This document shows, one piece after another, positions 15,772 through 25,699 of a DNA stretch of 64,000 nt (position 1 is its first letter; every line of letters begins with the position of its first letter). Source of the stretch: Coralloluteibacterium stylophorae (GTDB lineage: Bacteria > Pseudomonadota > Gammaproteobacteria > Xanthomonadales > Xanthomonadaceae); NCBI RefSeq assembly GCF_018122625.2, contig NZ_JAGQFT020000002.1:434001-498000 (forward strand), given 5' to 3'. Under the pieces are notes generated by a model. That model searched no databases and had not been told where the DNA came from. It saw only the letters and a list, made by a program, of their open reading frames with translations. A program made the position numbers and the translations under genes.

Positions 15772-18585
15772 TCAGAAATTGACCTGCAGGCCCAGCTCGA
15801 ACGTGCGCCCGTAGCTCTCGAACTGGCTGTTGAAGCGGCGCTGGCCGAGATAGGCGTACAGCGGCCGGTCGTTGAGGTTGATCGCGTTGAAGTACAGCTG
15901 CGCGGCGTCGCTGAAGCGGTATTTCGCGGACAGGTCGAGCTGGAAATGGTCGTCGACGTAGCGGTCGAAGGCCGGATCGTCGAGCTCCTCCAGCGAGTCC
16001 AGGTAGGCGCTGCGGTAGTTGCCGGCCAGGCGCAGTGACACCGTCTCGTTCTCGTAGCCGAGGGCGACGTTGCCGACGCGGTCGGACTGTCGCGGCAGCG
16101 GGAACTCGCCCTCGCGCGAGGGCAGGGTGGATTCGCTGTCGATCCAAGCATGGTTGATCGAGAACAGCATGCCGTCGAAGGGGGCGGGCAGGAAGGCCAG
16201 CTTCTGCGTCCACGCGAGCTCGAGGCCGCGGACCGAGGCCTCGTCGCCGTTGAGCGGCTGGATCGCCTCGTCGAAGTCGGCGAAGGCGCCGCTGCCGGCG
16301 ACGTCGGCCAGCACGATGAAGTCGGCGATGTCCTTGTAGAACAGCGCGGCCGAGAGCATCGAGACGTCGCCCGGATAGAGCTCGACCGACAGGTCGACGT
16401 TGGTCGACCGCAGCGGCTCGAGCTCGGGGTTGCCGAGTTCGGCGTTGCGCTCGAAGTCGCCGTCGTCCTCCTCGATCTCCACCACCTGGTAGGGGGCGGC
16501 GTAGGCGAAGTTCGGCCGCGACACGGTCTTGTTGGCGGAGGCGCGGACGACCAGGCCGTCGCGCGGCTCCCAGCGCGCGTGCAGGCCGGGCAGCCAGTTG
16601 GTGTAGCTCCTGCCCAGGGCCACCGGTGCAAACACCGGATCGCCGCTGCCGTTCTCCTCGTCGATCTCGATGCGCGTGCCGGCCGCGTCGAACTCGGTGC
16701 GCTCGGCGCGCACGCCGCCGATCAGGCGCAGGCCGCCGAGGTCGAAGGTGGCCATGGCGTAGGCGGCGTGGATGTCCTCGTCGACCCGGTAGTCGCCGCC
16801 CTGGCGCTCGATCGCGGTCTCCTCCTCGTCGATCTCGAACTCGTCGCGGTTGGCGTCGATGAAGTCGGCCAAGTCGCCGGCGTCGGCGATCGGCTGGAAC
16901 GGCGCATAGGGGTAGTCGAGCCCGGCGCGGGCGAAATCGGCGAGGCTGTAGTCGCCGCCGTAGCCGCCGAACACGGTCGAGTCGAAGTCGGCGCTCTTGT
17001 CGCGCAGCCTGGACTTGGCGCCGAACTTGATCGAGCCGACGTTGTCGCCGATGTCGAAGTCGCGCTGCAGGTCGAGCTTCAGCGCGGTCTCGGTCTCCTC
17101 GGTGGTGTAGGGCTCGAGCACGATCTCGTCGAGCGCGTACGCGGCGGCGTCCTCGAAGGCGGCCGGGTCGAGCGCGAAGAAGTGCGGGCGCTTGCCGCCG
17201 CCGCCGATGTCGTAGCCGAGGTCGATGCCTTCCTGGCGCCATGCGGCGCCGTAGGAGTCGGTCTCCTCGGTCTCGGCCAGCGAGTAGGCCGCGCTGTAGT
17301 CGATCGTCCAGCGCCCGCGGAACGCGCGGCCGCCGAGCGTGGTGGCGAAGATGTCCTGGGTCTGGATGCGCGCCTCGGTGAGCTTGTCGACCGTGGCGCC
17401 GGCGAAGCGGCCGCCGTCCTCGCCGAGGGCGACGGTGTCGCCATCGTCGAAGGTGAACACGTTGGTGGACTGGACCTCGTCGTCGCGGAAGCGGCTGTAG
17501 AGGTTGCGCCAGTAGAACTCGTCGTCCATTCCCGGACGCCAGTCGAAGTTGAGGTTCGCGCTCAGGCGCTCGCGCGTGATCATGTAGTCGCGCTGCTCGC
17601 CCTCGGCGATGCCCTTGATCTCGCTGCCGTCCGGGGCCTCCAGGAAATCGGCGCTGGCGGTCTCGATGCCGTCGCTGGCGAAGTCGCGCTCGTACCAGCT
17701 CACCGAGGCGGCGACGCCGAGGTCGTCCTCCGCGCCGAAGCGGTCGGTGACGGTGGCGGCGAGCTTGGGATTGGTGCTGTCGCGGCGCTGGTTGTGGCTG
17801 GCCTCGACGCGGCCGCCGATGCTGCGTCCGGAGCGGTCGAAGGCGGTGAGGCTCTTGATCTCGATGTGCCCGCCGACCGCGTCGCCGTCCATGTCCGGCG
17901 TCACCGTCTTGACCACCTCCAGCGTCTCCAGGAGATCCGAGGAGACGACGTCGAGGTTGACCGCGCGGGAGTCGTCCTCGGGTCCGGGCACGCGCACGCC
18001 GTTGATGCTGGTGCTGTTGAGCGAGGCGTCGAGGCCGCGCAGGACGACGAAGCGGCCCTCGCCCTGGTCGCGTTCGAGCGATACGCCGGGCAGGCGCTGC
18101 AGCGATTCGGCGACGTTCTGGTCCGGGAACTGGCCGATCGCGTCGGCGGACACGATCGACACCAGGTTGTCGGCGGCGCGCTGCTGGCTCAGCGCGGCGG
18201 CCTGCCCGGCGGTCTGGCCGACGACCAGCAGCGAGTCGAGGCGTGCCGCGGTGGCCGCGGCGCCGAGCGCGACGTCGCCCATGGCGATGCCCGGCTCGAT
18301 CACCTCGACCACGCTCTGTACCGGTGCCGCGCCGACGTAGCTGAACTCCAGCGTGTATTGGCCGGCGGCCAGTCCGCCGATGCGGAAGCTGCCGTCGTCG
18401 CCGCTGACCGCCTGCCGGTTTTCGCCGAGCACGCGGACGGTGGCGCCCTCGAAGCCGACGCTGCCGTCGGCGGCGGTGACGCGGCCGGACAGCGTGGCGG
18501 CCGTGGCCGGCAGGTGCAGGGTGGCGAGCAGGGACGCGGCGACGGCCACCGCGATCGGGTGGCGCTGGAACGGACGGGACGACAT
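15772..18585 (-). CDS. TonB-dependent receptor (Xanthomonas/Caulobacter type), PHO-box regulated
   Basis: The 937-residue outer-membrane receptor has a signal peptide (about residues 1-29, ending ATA-AT), then a carboxypeptidase-regulatory-like beta domain (about 30-100) and a TonB-box-like DSLLVVGQ near residue 115. The plug domain has DQNVAESLQRLPGVSLERDQ, and a 22-strand barrel ends in Phe (GLQVNF). These fit the large TIGR01782-type receptors that import carbohydrates or other bulky nutrients. A PHO box 79 bases upstream of the ATG predicts induction on phosphate starvation. The sulfatase-family gene lies 216 bp downstream on the same strand. Confidence 0.93.
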   Translation of the reverse strand: MSSRPFQRHPIAVAVAASLLATLHLPATAATLSGRVTAADGSVGFEGATVRVLGENRQAVSGDDGSFRIGGLAAGQYTLEFSYVGAAPVQSVVEVIEPGIAMGDVALGAAATAARLDSLLVVGQTAGQAAALSQQRAADNLVSIVSADAIGQFPDQNVAESLQRLPGVSLERDQGEGRFVVLRGLDASLNSTSINGVRVPGPEDDSRAVNLDVVSSDLLETLEVVKTVTPDMDGDAVGGHIEIKSLTAFDRSGRSIGGRVEASHNQRRDSTNPKLAATVTDRFGAEDDLGVAASVSWYERDFASDGIETASADFLEAPDGSEIKGIAEGEQRDYMITRERLSANLNFDWRPGMDDEFYWRNLYSRFRDDEVQSTNVFTFDDGDTVALGEDGGRFAGATVDKLTEARIQTQDIFATTLGGRAFRGRWTIDYSAAYSLAETEETDSYGAAWRQEGIDLGYDIGGGGKRPHFFALDPAAFEDAAAYALDEIVLEPYTTEETETALKLDLQRDFDIGDNVGSIKFGAKSRLRDKSADFDSTVFGGYGGDYSLADFARAGLDYPYAPFQPIADAGDLADFIDANRDEFEIDEEETAIERQGGDYRVDEDIHAAYAMATFDLGGLRLIGGVRAERTEFDAAGTRIEIDEENGSGDPVFAPVALGRSYTNWLPGLHARWEPRDGLVVRASANKTVSRPNFAYAAPYQVVEIEEDDGDFERNAELGNPELEPLRSTNVDLSVELYPGDVSMLSAALFYKDIADFIVLADVAGSGAFADFDEAIQPLNGDEASVRGLELAWTQKLAFLPAPFDGMLFSINHAWIDSESTLPSREGEFPLPRQSDRVGNVALGYENETVSLRLAGNYRSAYLDSLEELDDPAFDRYVDDHFQLDLSAKYRFSDAAQLYFNAINLNDRPLYAYLGQRRFNSQFESYGRTFELGLQVNF

Positions 18586-18647
18586 GCGGACTCCGGGAAC
18601 GACCAGGGACGGCGTCGCCGGACCTCCCCGCCCCGCGACGGCCGCCG

Positions 18648-18681
18648 ATGCTCGACCGTTCCGGTGACAGGCGGATGACCG
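18648..18681 (-). promoter_or_regulatory. PHO box and -10 element of the first TonB receptor
   Basis: On the minus strand CGGTCAT-CCGC-CTGTCAC (18681 to 18664) matches the PhoB consensus of two CTGTCAT-like half-sites spaced 11 bp apart. Ten bases further on is GAGCAT (18653-18648), a -10-like hexamer in the position expected for PhoB-activated promoters lacking a -35. The site fills the 111-bp gap between sdaA and the receptor. The same layout occurs before the second receptor. Confidence 0.7.
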
Positions 18682-18696
18682 CGTGTCACACGGCCG

Positions 18697-20079
<1,383 letters not shown>

Positions 20080-20129
20080 GGCGGAAGCGGCTGCGTGCGG
20101 CGGCGCCCGCGGCTGCGGGCGAGCCGGCT

Positions 20130-20135
20130 ATTCTA
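20130..20135 (-). promoter_or_regulatory. -10 element of sdaA
   Basis: Minus-strand TAGAAT lies 50 bases before the sdaA ATG in the gap shared with the divergent glutaredoxin gene. The -35 region is weak. Confidence 0.45.
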
Positions 20136-20172
20136 GGCGGCTGCGCGTCCCATTCCGACCTTGCACCGCGAC

Positions 20173-20400
20173 ATGGCCCTGATCCTCTACCAGCGCGACG
20201 ACTGCCCCCTGTGCGACCGCGCGCTGGACGTCCTCGCCGCCGCGCGCGCGCCAGAGTTCGAGACGGTGTGGATCGATGGCGAGGCGGAGCTCGAGGCGCG
20301 CTACGGCGCACGCGTGCCGGTGCTCCACGACGATGCGCGCGACCACGACCTCGGCTGGCCCTTCGACGCCGACGCCGTGCGCCGCTACCTCGCCGGCTGA
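20173..20400 (+). CDS. Small glutaredoxin-family protein
   Basis: The 75-residue protein has the thioredoxin-fold start LILYQRDDCPLCDRALDVL, with a CPLC redox motif at residues 11-14, and the cis-proline segment RVPVL that supports the active site. Members of this family (the DUF836/glutaredoxin-like group) are thought to be cytosolic thiol-disulfide enzymes; partners are unknown. ATG 20173 is chosen over an in-frame TTG four codons upstream. The gene is divergent from sdaA and ends 41 bases before the PHO box of the second receptor. Confidence 0.8.
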   Translation: MALILYQRDDCPLCDRALDVLAAARAPEFETVWIDGEAELEARYGARVPVLHDDARDHDLGWPFDADAVRRYLAG

Positions 20401-20441
20401 GGCGCCAGCGCGACGGTTTGATGTGCGGCAGATGACACGGT

Positions 20442-20495
20442 GTCGCGTGCGGGTCATCCGGCTGTCATCCAGCCGTCAGACGCGATGCCTAGCGT
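20442..20495 (+). promoter_or_regulatory. Multi-repeat PHO box and -10 element of the second TonB receptor
   Basis: Four GTC(A) half-sites start at 20442, 20453, 20464 and 20475, exactly 11 bp apart: GTCGCG, GTCATC, GTCATC, GTCAGA. The central pair reads GGGTCAT-CCGG-CTGTCAT, close to the PhoB consensus. TAGCGT (20490-20495) follows ten bases after the last half-site as the -10. This places the mRNA start near 20502, 28 bases before the GTG start. Strong cooperative PhoB binding is predicted. Confidence 0.75.
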
Positions 20496-20529
20496 GCGCG
20501 GCTTCGTCTCAGGTCCGAAGGATCCGCAC

Positions 20530-23352
20530 GTGCATTCCAAGCGTCGTCTCTGCATGGCCGTCTCCATCGCGCTCGCCGCCGTCGGCAGCGGCGCGCTCCC
20601 GCTGCCATGGTCCGGCAACACCGGCGTCGCATTCGCGCAGGAAGCCGGCGCCGTCGCCGGTCGCGTCACCGACGGCGCAGGCCGCGGCGTCGGAGGCGTG
20701 CGGGTGGAGGTGCTCGGCGGACGCGCCAGCGCGCTGACCGGCGCCGACGGCGGCTATCGCCTGGACGGCGTCGGCCAGGACGCGCAGGTGCTGAGCTTCC
20801 AGGGGGCGGGCCAGGTGCCGGCAACGCGGCGGCTCGAGCCCGGCAGCGGGCTGCGCCGGCTCGACGTGGTGCTCGCCGTCGACGGCGAGGCGCAGCGCCT
20901 CGACCAGATCGTGGTGCGCGGCCAGTACGAATCGCGCCGCCGCGCGGTCAACGACAAGCGCGCCGCCGACGCGATCGCGGACGTGGTCTCGGCCGACTCG
21001 ATGGGCCGCTACCCGGACCAGAACGTGGCCGAGTCGCTGCAGCGCGTGCCCGGCGTCAGCATCACCCGCGACCAGGGTGAGGGCCGCTTCGTCACCATCC
21101 GCGGCCTGGATTCGGCGCTCAACAGCGTCACCGTCAACGGCCAGGCCATCGGCACGCCCGAGGACGCGGTGCGCTCGGCGACGCTCGACGTGATCCCCTC
21201 GGACTCGACCGAGCGCATCACCGTGGTCAAGGCGCCGACGCCGGACATGCCCGGCGACTCGATCGGCGGCAGCATCAACATCGAGTCGGCGTCCGGCTTC
21301 GACCGCGAGGGCCGCAGCCTCCGTGGCCGCGTCGAGGCCGGCTACAACGAGCTCAGCGGCAACACCAATCCCAAGGCCTCGTTCAACTACTCCGACCAGT
21401 TCGACGGCACCCTCGGCATCGCCTTCGGCGCCTCGTTCCAGGACCGCGAGTACGAGAGCGACAACGTCGAGGCCGAGTACGACTACCCCTTCGGCGACGC
21501 CGACGAGGGCGGCCCTCTGATCGCGCAGCAGATCCAGCAGCGCAAGTACATGGTCGACCGCGAGCGCTTCGGCACCAACCTCAACATCGACCTGCGCCCG
21601 GACGCCGACAACGCCTACTACGTGCGCATGCTCTACAGCGACTTCACCGACGCCGAGACCCGGCAGAGCAGCGTCTACAACTTCGACGGCGGCGAGCTCC
21701 TCGGCAGCGACGGCGAGCGCTACACCATCGGCGGGATCGATGCCGACGAGTTCGGTCGCCGCATCCGCTGGCGGACCAAGGAGCAGGACACCTTCGCCGT
21801 CACCACCGGCGGCGAGAACCGCTTCGACGCCTCGGCCATCGACTACCGCATCGGCTACACGCAGACCCACGAGCGGGTGCTCGACGAGATCGAGGCCCGC
21901 TTCGAGTACGACGCCGATCCGCTGGCCGTGGAGCTCGACCAGAGCGCGGGCATCCCCACCTTCGAGCTGATCGACCCGGCCGGCGCGGACTACCTCGACA
22001 ACGACGCCTACGTGCTCGACCGCTTCATTCCGAGCCCGACCGTGGTCGACGACCGCGAGCTCAGCGCCGCCTTCAACGTCGACTTCGACGCCGCCGGCAT
22101 CACCTGGAAGACCGGCCTGCTCGGCCGCTGGCGCGACCGCAAGGCCGATTCCAGCGAGATGGAGCTGCGCGACGTGCCCGACCTCAGCCTCGGCGAATGG
22201 ACGACCGGCGCCCGCGACTACCGCTTCGGCGACCTCGGCGACGGCATCGATTCGGCCGCCATGCTGGCCTGGCTGCGCGCCAACCGCGGCGAGGTGGGCG
22301 AGCGCGAGCAGGACGCGGTCGAGAACCTCCTGCTCTCGCGCGGCGAGGACTACACCGCCAGCGAGGACATCGCCGCCGGCTACTTCATGGGCACCTTCGA
22401 GTTCGACGCCCTGCGCGTGATCGCCGGCGTGCGCGCCGAGCGCACCGATTTCGACACCACCGGCGTGGCGATCGAGACCGAGGAGGTCGACGGCGATCCG
22501 GCGCTGGTGTCGATCGGCGCGCGCAGCGCCTCCAACAGCTACACCTCGGTCCTGCCCGGCCTGCACCTGCGCTACGACGGGGCCAACGACTGGGTGCTGC
22601 GCGGCGCCTACACCGAGACGATCTCGCGGCCCGGCTTCGGCGACGCCTCGCCGCGGCTGGCGGTGAACCGCGAGGACGAGGAGGTCGAGGCCGGCAATCC
22701 CGACCTCGATCCCTACGAGTCGCAGAACCTCGACGTCTCGGTCGAGCGCTACATCGGCAACTCCGGCATCGTCTCGCTGGGCCTGTTCCACAAGTCGATC
22801 GACGGCTACATCGTCGAGACCACGACCCGCGACGACCCGCAGTTCCCCGGCTTCGACGTGACCCGGGCGGTGAACGGGCGCGAGGCCACGGTCAAGGGCC
22901 TGGAGTTCAACGCGCAGCAGCAGCTCGACGTGCTGCCGGGCGCCTGGGCCGGCCTGCTCTACGGCGTCAGTGCGACCTTCCTGGACGCGACCTTCGACGC
23001 CGGCATCAACGGCCGCGACGAGGACTTCGACCTGCCGCGCGCCTCCGACCGCGTCTACAGCGCCTACCTCGGCTACGAGAACTTCGGCCTGAGCGCGCGC
23101 CTGGCCGCGCAGTACCGCAGCGAGTACCTGGAGGAGGTGGGCGACGCGCCGATCTTCGACGTCTACGTCGCGCCGCACACCCAGCTCGATTTCACCCTCA
23201 ACTACGCGGTGGACCGGAACTGGGAGCTGTACTTCGAGGCCTCGAACCTGCTCGACGAGCCGCTGGAGCTCTACCAGGGCGAGCGCGCCAACACCCTGCA
23301 GTACGAAGTCTACGAGCGCACCTATACCGCCGGCGTGCGGATCAACCTGTGA
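20530..23352 (+). CDS. TonB-dependent receptor, PHO-box regulated, paired with phytase-like lipoprotein
   Basis: The 940-residue receptor starts at a GTG with AAGGA seven bases upstream. An in-frame ATG at 20485 lies upstream of the predicted transcript start and is rejected. The signal peptide ends near VAFA-QEAG. A carboxypeptidase-regulatory-like domain, a TonB-box-like DQIVVRGQ, a plug with DQNVAESLQRVPGVSITRDQ and a beta barrel follow, as in the first receptor, so the two are paralogues. The next gene, 17 bp downstream, encodes a beta-propeller phytase-like lipoprotein. Receptor plus phytase under PHO control suggests uptake of phytate or its breakdown products in phosphate starvation. 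The terminal residue is Leu rather than the usual Phe. Confidence 0.93.
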   Translation: MHSKRRLCMAVSIALAAVGSGALPLPWSGNTGVAFAQEAGAVAGRVTDGAGRGVGGVRVEVLGGRASALTGADGGYRLDGVGQDAQVLSFQGAGQVPATRRLEPGSGLRRLDVVLAVDGEAQRLDQIVVRGQYESRRRAVNDKRAADAIADVVSADSMGRYPDQNVAESLQRVPGVSITRDQGEGRFVTIRGLDSALNSVTVNGQAIGTPEDAVRSATLDVIPSDSTERITVVKAPTPDMPGDSIGGSINIESASGFDREGRSLRGRVEAGYNELSGNTNPKASFNYSDQFDGTLGIAFGASFQDREYESDNVEAEYDYPFGDADEGGPLIAQQIQQRKYMVDRERFGTNLNIDLRPDADNAYYVRMLYSDFTDAETRQSSVYNFDGGELLGSDGERYTIGGIDADEFGRRIRWRTKEQDTFAVTTGGENRFDASAIDYRIGYTQTHERVLDEIEARFEYDADPLAVELDQSAGIPTFELIDPAGADYLDNDAYVLDRFIPSPTVVDDRELSAAFNVDFDAAGITWKTGLLGRWRDRKADSSEMELRDVPDLSLGEWTTGARDYRFGDLGDGIDSAAMLAWLRANRGEVGEREQDAVENLLLSRGEDYTASEDIAAGYFMGTFEFDALRVIAGVRAERTDFDTTGVAIETEEVDGDPALVSIGARSASNSYTSVLPGLHLRYDGANDWVLRGAYTETISRPGFGDASPRLAVNREDEEVEAGNPDLDPYESQNLDVSVERYIGNSGIVSLGLFHKSIDGYIVETTTRDDPQFPGFDVTRAVNGREATVKGLEFNAQQQLDVLPGAWAGLLYGVSATFLDATFDAGINGRDEDFDLPRASDRVYSAYLGYENFGLSARLAAQYRSEYLEEVGDAPIFDVYVAPHTQLDFTLNYAVDRNWELYFEASNLLDEPLELYQGERANTLQYEVYERTYTAGVRINL

Positions 23353-23369
23353 CCGGACGAGGAGACACC

Positions 23370-24554
23370 ATGAAGGCCATCCCGCATCTCACCGCCGCCA
23401 TCCTGCTGGCGCTGTCGCTCGGCGCCTGCACCGGCCCCGATCCCGCCGCCACGGCCGGAGCCGAGGCGCCTGCGGAGACCGCCGCGGCGGCGACGCCCAC
23501 CGACGAGGCCGATGCCGACGAGGGCCGCGGCGGCGATGCGCCGGCCGCGCCGGACCAGCGCGACCTGCCGGTCGTGCAGGAAGCCTGGGTGAGCGCGTTG
23601 GATCCCGCCGACAACATCGATTCGCCTGCCAGCTGGACCGCGCCCGACGGCAGCGGCTGGGTGATCGCCACGGCCAAGGCCACCGACCGCCTGGTGATCT
23701 ACGACGCCGCGACCGGCGCGACCCTGCGCACCGTCGGCAGCCACGGCACCGGCGAGGTCCAGTTCGACCGCCCCAACGGCGTGGCCGTGGTCGACGACCT
23801 GCTGTTCGTGGTCGAGCGCGACAACCACCGCGTGCAGGTGCTGAGGCTGCCCGACTTCGGCCACGTCGCGAGCTTCGGCGCCGACGACCTGCTCAAGCCC
23901 TACGGCCTGTGGGTGCGTCCGACCGACGCCGGCTACACGCTCTACGTCACCGACGCCTACATGGCCGGCGAGGACGCCGAGGGCGAGGACATCCTGCCGC
24001 CGCTGGGCGAACTCGACCGCCGCATCAAGCGCTACGAACTCGTGCGCCAGGGCGAGGGCCTCGAGGCGCGCCTGGCCGGCGCCTTCGGCGACACCGGCGA
24101 GGCGGGCGCGCTGCGCATCGTCGAGTCGATCTGGGGCGATGCGGCCAACGACCGCCTGCTCATCGCCGAGGAGGACGAGAGCTACGCCAACGAGATCAAG
24201 ATCTACACGCTCGACGGCACGTTCTCCGGGCGCACCTTCGGCGGCGACATGATCGCGGCGCAGGCCGAGGGCATCGCGCTCAAGGCCTGCGCAGGCGATG
24301 GCGGCTGGTGGGTCACCACCGAGCAGGGCAAGGAGCGCACCGTGTTCCACCTGTTCGCGCGGGACAGCCTGGAGCACGTCGGCGCGGTCGCCGGCGCCCG
24401 GGTCGCGAACACCGACGGCATCTGGCTCGGCGGCTCATCCGAGCGGTTCCCGCAGGGTGCGCTGTTCGCCGTGCACGACGACCAGGGCGTCGTCGCGCTG
24501 GACTGGCGCGACATCGCCGGCACGCTGTCGCTGCCGTCCTGCACCACGGAGTGA
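23370..24554 (+). CDS. Beta-propeller phytase-like lipoprotein
   Basis: The 394-residue protein has lipobox LGAC (Cys20), a 45-residue Ala/Glu/Asp linker and a propeller domain. Phytase-like segments are DSPASW, ATAKATDRLVIYD, FVVERDNHRVQV, a mid-domain AEGIALKACAGD with TTEQG, and the C-terminal NTDGIWL...FPQGALFAVHDDQG. The order of EGI, DGI and FPxGxFxxxDD resembles the end of Bacillus-type phytases, where acidic residues bind calcium and phytate. It would hydrolyse phytate or a related organophosphate in the envelope. It starts 17 bp after the PHO-box receptor with GAGGAGA before the ATG. A plain NHL/six-bladed propeller without enzyme activity is the alternative. Confidence 0.7.
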   Translation: MKAIPHLTAAILLALSLGACTGPDPAATAGAEAPAETAAAATPTDEADADEGRGGDAPAAPDQRDLPVVQEAWVSALDPADNIDSPASWTAPDGSGWVIATAKATDRLVIYDAATGATLRTVGSHGTGEVQFDRPNGVAVVDDLLFVVERDNHRVQVLRLPDFGHVASFGADDLLKPYGLWVRPTDAGYTLYVTDAYMAGEDAEGEDILPPLGELDRRIKRYELVRQGEGLEARLAGAFGDTGEAGALRIVESIWGDAANDRLLIAEEDESYANEIKIYTLDGTFSGRTFGGDMIAAQAEGIALKACAGDGGWWVTTEQGKERTVFHLFARDSLEHVGAVAGARVANTDGIWLGGSSERFPQGALFAVHDDQGVVALDWRDIAGTLSLPSCTTE

Positions 24555-24559
24555 CCGCG

Positions 24560-24715
24560 ATGCTCAAGCCGAACATCGGGCCCGGCGGGCGCGTGCTGGT
24601 GATGACGGTGCTGGCGCTGGCCGCGGCCTCCTGGGCCGTGGCCGAGGCGCGGGCGGAGCCGCAGGGCGTACCGGCGGCGGTCGCGACGGTCGCCGAAAGC
24701 GCGGCGGCGCGCTGA
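24560..24715 (+). CDS. 51-residue predicted exported peptide downstream of the phytase-like gene
   Basis: The frame begins five bases after the phytase-like stop, with GGAGTG upstream of its ATG. It encodes a positively charged N-terminus, one hydrophobic helix (about residues 13-25) and a short Ala/Val/Glu tail with a possible signal-peptidase site at AEARA-EP. I do not recognise it. Position and signal-like helix argue that it is the third gene of the receptor-phytase operon. Its small size keeps confidence modest. Confidence 0.5.
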   Translation: MLKPNIGPGGRVLVMTVLALAAASWAVAEARAEPQGVPAAVATVAESAAAR

Positions 24716-24722
24716 ACCCGCT

Positions 24723-25049
24723 TCACCAGGGAGCCGGTACCGCCTGGCGGGTGAGGCTGTCGGCCAGCACCATGCCGATCAGCAGCGCGACCAGCACGCC
24801 GGCTGCCGCGACCAGGTAGCGCAGCAGCGGCCGGCTGCTGCGCAGGTGCATGGCGACCGCCATCACCAGTCCGGCCTGGGTGGCGGCGATCGCGAGGTTC
24901 ACCGCCAGCCGCCAGCGCCCGAGCGGCAGCCAGGCGGACGCCACGTTCAGCCCCAGCAGGACGAGCAGGGCCGCGGTCAGCAGGTACTCGGTGCGCAGCG
25001 AGTTCGGCCGCGTGCGGTCCCCGTCCCGGTTCGGATGGTCGGGGTTCAC
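24723..25049 (-). CDS. ctaF: Cytochrome c oxidase subunit IV (caa3-type)
   Basis: The 108-residue protein has three membrane helices after a hydrophilic N-terminus and matches the small prokaryotic subunit IV of caa3 and bo3-type oxidases (segment AVNLAIAATQAGLVMAVAMHL). It is a structural subunit without cofactors. It starts at a GTG whose last bases overlap the stop of the subunit III gene (GTGA). It is the last gene of the twelve-gene ACIII-caa3 operon and converges with the phytase operon, seven bases separating the two stops. Confidence 0.85.
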   Translation of the reverse strand: MNPDHPNRDGDRTRPNSLRTEYLLTAALLVLLGLNVASAWLPLGRWRLAVNLAIAATQAGLVMAVAMHLRSSRPLLRYLVAAAGVLVALLIGMVLADSLTRQAVPAPW

Positions 25050-25699
25050 GTGCTGCGGTCCACGAGGTAGAACAGCGGGAACAGGAACATCCACACCACG
25101 TCGACGAACTGCCAGTACAGGCAGACCATCTCGATCTGCGGATGGTGGCCGGCGTCGAAGTGCCCGCGTCGCGTGCGCAGCGCAAGCCAGCCCAGCAGCA
25201 CCACGCCGACGGCGACGTGCAGCGCGTGGAACAGCGTCATCGCGTAGTAGAGGAAGAAGAACAGCTGCGCCTGCGCGTCGTGCACGCCGTCCCAGCGGAA
25301 GTGCAGGCCCGGGACCAGCCCCTCGTGGAACTCGGTCAGGTACTCCTTGCCGTGCAGGGCGAGGAACAGCAGGCCCAGCGCGGCGCCGCAGGCGAGCAGG
25401 CGCCAGGCCCCGCGCGGGCGGTCGAGGCGGATCGCGCGCAGGGCGAGGGCGACCAGCAGGCCGGAGACGATCAGCACCACGCTCTCGATCCCGGCCAGGA
25501 CCACGTCGAGCCTGCGGCTGGCGAGCGTGAAGGCCTCCGGCGCGCCGTAGCGTCCCCAGGCGTAGGCGCAGAAGAAGCCGCCGAAGAACAGGATCTCGTT
25601 GAGCAGGAACAGCCACATGCCCAGCCGCGCGCTGGCGTGCTGCTGCGGCAGGTCGTCGAACTGCTCGGCCGGCAGGACCTCGCGCCGGAGCGTGTTCAC
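25046..25699 (-). CDS. ctaE: Cytochrome c oxidase subunit III
   Basis: The 217-residue membrane protein has about five helices and family motifs [18 protein letters not shown] near the N-terminus, [15 protein letters not shown] and the C-terminal [18 protein letters not shown]. Subunit III stabilises the oxidase core and binds lipids near the oxygen channel. It starts at a GTG that overlaps the ctaD stop (GTGA), so its translation depends on ctaD. Confidence 0.95.
   Translation of the reverse strand: MNTLRREVLPAEQFDDLPQQHASARLGMWLFLLNEILFFGGFFCAYAWGRYGAPEAFTLASRRLDVVLAGIESVVLIVSGLLVALALRAIRLDRPRGAWRLLACGAALGLLFLALHGKEYLTEFHEGLVPGLHFRWDGVHDAQAQLFFFLYYAMTLFHALHVAVGVVLLGWLALRTRRGHFDAGHHPQIEMVCLYWQFVDVVWMFLFPLFYLVDRST

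Noticed and set aside
20440-20529. Upstream starts for the second TonB receptor, including ATG 20485
   Set aside because: They lie in the PHO box or before the predicted transcript start; the GTG at 20530 has a good ribosome site and gives a proper signal peptide.
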